A stretch of DNA of 6,848 nt. It comes from JBKJML01 sp046596415 (lineage in GTDB: Bacteria > Actinomycetota > Thermoleophilia > Gaiellales > Gaiellaceae). Below the pieces are notes generated by a model. The model saw only the letters and a list, made by a program, of their open reading frames with translations. It was not told the DNA's origin and made no database searches. The stretch is taken from assembly GCA_046596415.1 (NCBI GenBank), contig JBKJML010000244.1:1-6848 (forward strand). Direction: 5' to 3'. A program made the position numbers and the translations under genes. Below are positions 5,391 through 6,848 of this stretch, in pieces. Numbering within the stretch: position 1 is the stretch's first letter; each line of letters starts with the position of its first letter.

Positions 5391-6848
5391 ATGCTCACGC
5401 TGATCGGGGTGCTAGGCGGGTTGGTTGCAGGTGGAGCCGCGGTGGCGGTCGTGCTCCGGTACGCGGGCGGGTCGCGGCTCGCAGCAGCCCGGCGTGAAGC
5501 AGAGACGATCCGGCGCGAGGCTGCGATCGAGGCGCGCGAGCAGTCCGTCCGGCTACGAGCCGAGATCGAGCAGGAGGTGCAGGACCGTCGCACGCAGATC
5601 GTGAAGGCAGAGGAACGACTGCACCAGAAGGAACAGGAAACCGACCGGCGGCTCGACGATGTCGTTCGCCGCGAGCAGGGGCTGGGCGACCGCGAGACGC
5701 ATCTGCGCGAGCTGCAGGACGACCTGAAGACGGCCAAGGCGGAGTCGCTGCGCGAGCTGGAGCGAATCTCGTCACTCACGGTGGTCGAGGCGAAGCAACA
5801 CCTGCTCGAGCGCTCGGAGGATCTCGTCCGGCACGAGCTCGAGCGCCGGGTCAGGCAGCTCGACGAAGAGGCGCGTGGCGAAGCAAAGCGACGCGCCCGG
5901 AATCTCGTCGCCGATGCGCTCCAGCGAGTCGCTGCGAGCCACACTGCCGAGACGACGGTCACCGTCGTCCAGCTCCCCTCCGACGAGATGAAGGGACGCA
6001 TCATCGGCCGCGAGGGCCGCAATATTCGGGCGCTCGAGCACCTCACCGGCGTCGACTTCATCATCGACGACACGCCGCAGGCCGTCGTGCTGTCGTCGTT
6101 CGACGGGATCCGCCGGGAAACGGCGCGGCTGACGCTCGTCAAGCTGATCGAGGATGGGCGCATTCATCCGGCTCGGATCGAGGAGATGTACTACCTCTCG
6201 AAGGCGGAGCTCGAAGAGCACATCAGGCAGGCCGGCGAGCAGGCCGTGTTCGAGGCGAATTGCGGCGCCGTGCACGAGGAGCTTGCGAAGGTGCTCGGCC
6301 GGCTGCGGTTCCGAACGAGCTACGGCCAGAACGTCCTCAAGCACACGCTGGAGGTCGTCCACCTGGCCGGGATCATGGCGAGCGAGCTCGGTGCGAGCGC
6401 GAAGACCGCCAAGCGTGCCGCCCTTCTGCACGACCTCGGCAAGGCGATGACGCACGAGGTCGAGGGCTCGCACGCGCTCATCTCGGCCCAATGGGCGAAG
6501 CGCTACGGCGAATCGCAAGGCGTCGTCCACGCGATCGAGGCACACCACTACGAGGTGCAGCCACAGACGGTCGAGGCCGTGCTGCTGATCGCAGCCGACG
6601 CGATCTCGGCCTCGCGTCCCGGCGCCCGTGGGGACAGCCTCGAGCACTACATCAAGCGGCTCGAGTCGCTTGAGGAGCTGGCCCTCGCCCACCACGGTGT
6701 CGCAAAGGCCTACGCGCTCCAGGCGGGCCGTGAAATCCGCGTCATGGTGGAGCCGACCGAGCTCGACGACGAAGGCTCGGCGCTCCTGTCGGTCGAGATC
6801 GCCCGCCAGATCGAGGATCAGCTCGAGTACCCGGGCCAGGTACGAGTG
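5391..6848 (+). CDS. rny: Ribonuclease Y, 3' partial
   Basis: RNase Y, a membrane-anchored endoribonuclease that starts mRNA decay and processing. The 486 residues present show the complete domain order: an N-terminal transmembrane helix (about 3-22), a long charged coiled coil (about 33-185), a KH RNA-binding domain with the GREG loop (IIGREGRNIRALE, 204-216), and an HD hydrolase domain (about 315-410). Metal-binding residues visible in the HD domain are His 318 (NVLKHTLEV), the HD pair 347-348 (ALLHDLGKA), His 361 (EGSH) and Asp 403 (AADAISASRPG). The conserved C-terminal stretch reaches YPGQVRV at the last base. Family members usually end shortly after this (B. subtilis RNase Y is about 520 residues), so roughly 15-35 codons are missing. 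ATG 5391 is chosen for its Shine-Dalgarno and because the membrane helix then starts at residue 3. GTG 5319, in frame, would add 24 non-family residues. Confidence 0.97.
   Translation, partial: MLTLIGVLGGLVAGGAAVAVVLRYAGGSRLAAARREAETIRREAAIEAREQSVRLRAEIEQEVQDRRTQIVKAEERLHQKEQETDRRLDDVVRREQGLGDRETHLRELQDDLKTAKAESLRELERISSLTVVEAKQHLLERSEDLVRHELERRVRQLDEEARGEAKRRARNLVADALQRVAASHTAETTVTVVQLPSDEMKGRIIGREGRNIRALEHLTGVDFIIDDTPQAVVLSSFDGIRRETARLTLVKLIEDGRIHPARIEEMYYLSKAELEEHIRQAGEQAVFEANCGAVHEELAKVLGRLRFRTSYGQNVLKHTLEVVHLAGIMASELGASAKTAKRAALLHDLGKAMTHEVEGSHALISAQWAKRYGESQGVVHAIEAHHYEVQPQTVEAVLLIAADAISASRPGARGDSLEHYIKRLESLEELALAHHGVAKAYALQAGREIRVMVEPTELDDEGSALLSVEIARQIEDQLEYPGQVRV

Noticed and set aside
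4766..6163. Long antisense open frame (465 codons) opposite recX and rny
   Set aside because: Its translation is Ser/Arg-rich low-complexity sequence, typical of the complementary strand of GC-rich genes, and it covers well-identified + strand proteins.
5772..6695. Antisense open frame (307 codons) opposite the KH/HD part of RNase Y
   Set aside because: Shadow of the conserved rny coding strand.

Overview
The window is very GC-rich, with G or C at almost every third codon position and several GTG/TTG starts. It holds six genes, all on the + strand and tightly packed. The set suggests a high-GC actinobacterium, most likely class Thermoleophilia (Gaiella/Solirubrobacter relatives). The reasons are the order RodZ-like HTH protein, cinA, recA, recX, rny, and an RNase Y gene in an actinobacterial-looking background, since RNase Y is missing from many other Actinobacteria. 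The assignment is inferred from gene content and protein style; no database was searched.

Layout: (1) 1-1261 is the 3' end of an upstream operon. It has a nucleoside-type ABC transporter permease, cut by the window start, and an overlapping small membrane protein of unknown function. (2) 1262-1314 carries a promoter whose -10 box lies exactly seven bases before a GTG, which predicts a leaderless mRNA for the next gene. (3) 1315-3346 is a two-gene unit, a RodZ-like membrane-anchored HTH protein and cinA. It ends in a strong hairpin terminator that includes the cinA stop codon. (4) 3473-5150 is recA-recX with a 4-nt gap, preceded by a 126-nt spacer with competing hairpins. (5) 5151-5390 is a hairpin-rich spacer, probably the 5' leader of rny, with a likely promoter inside the end of recX. 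(6) 5391-6848 is rny, encoding membrane-bound RNase Y. It runs off the window about 15-35 codons before its expected end.

How the genes relate: RecA carries out homologous recombination and the SOS response, and RecX modulates RecA filaments. CinA recycles or repairs pyridine nucleotides and is a frequent recA neighbour. The RodZ-like protein probably links cell-shape functions to the membrane, and RNase Y starts mRNA decay at the membrane. These are mostly conserved housekeeping functions. I found no mobile element, CRISPR, toxin-antitoxin or defence system. The observations most worth a second look are in the non-coding DNA: the leaderless promoter, the cinA-recA hairpin cluster, and the structured rny leader whose ribosome-binding site can pair with an upstream pyrimidine stretch.
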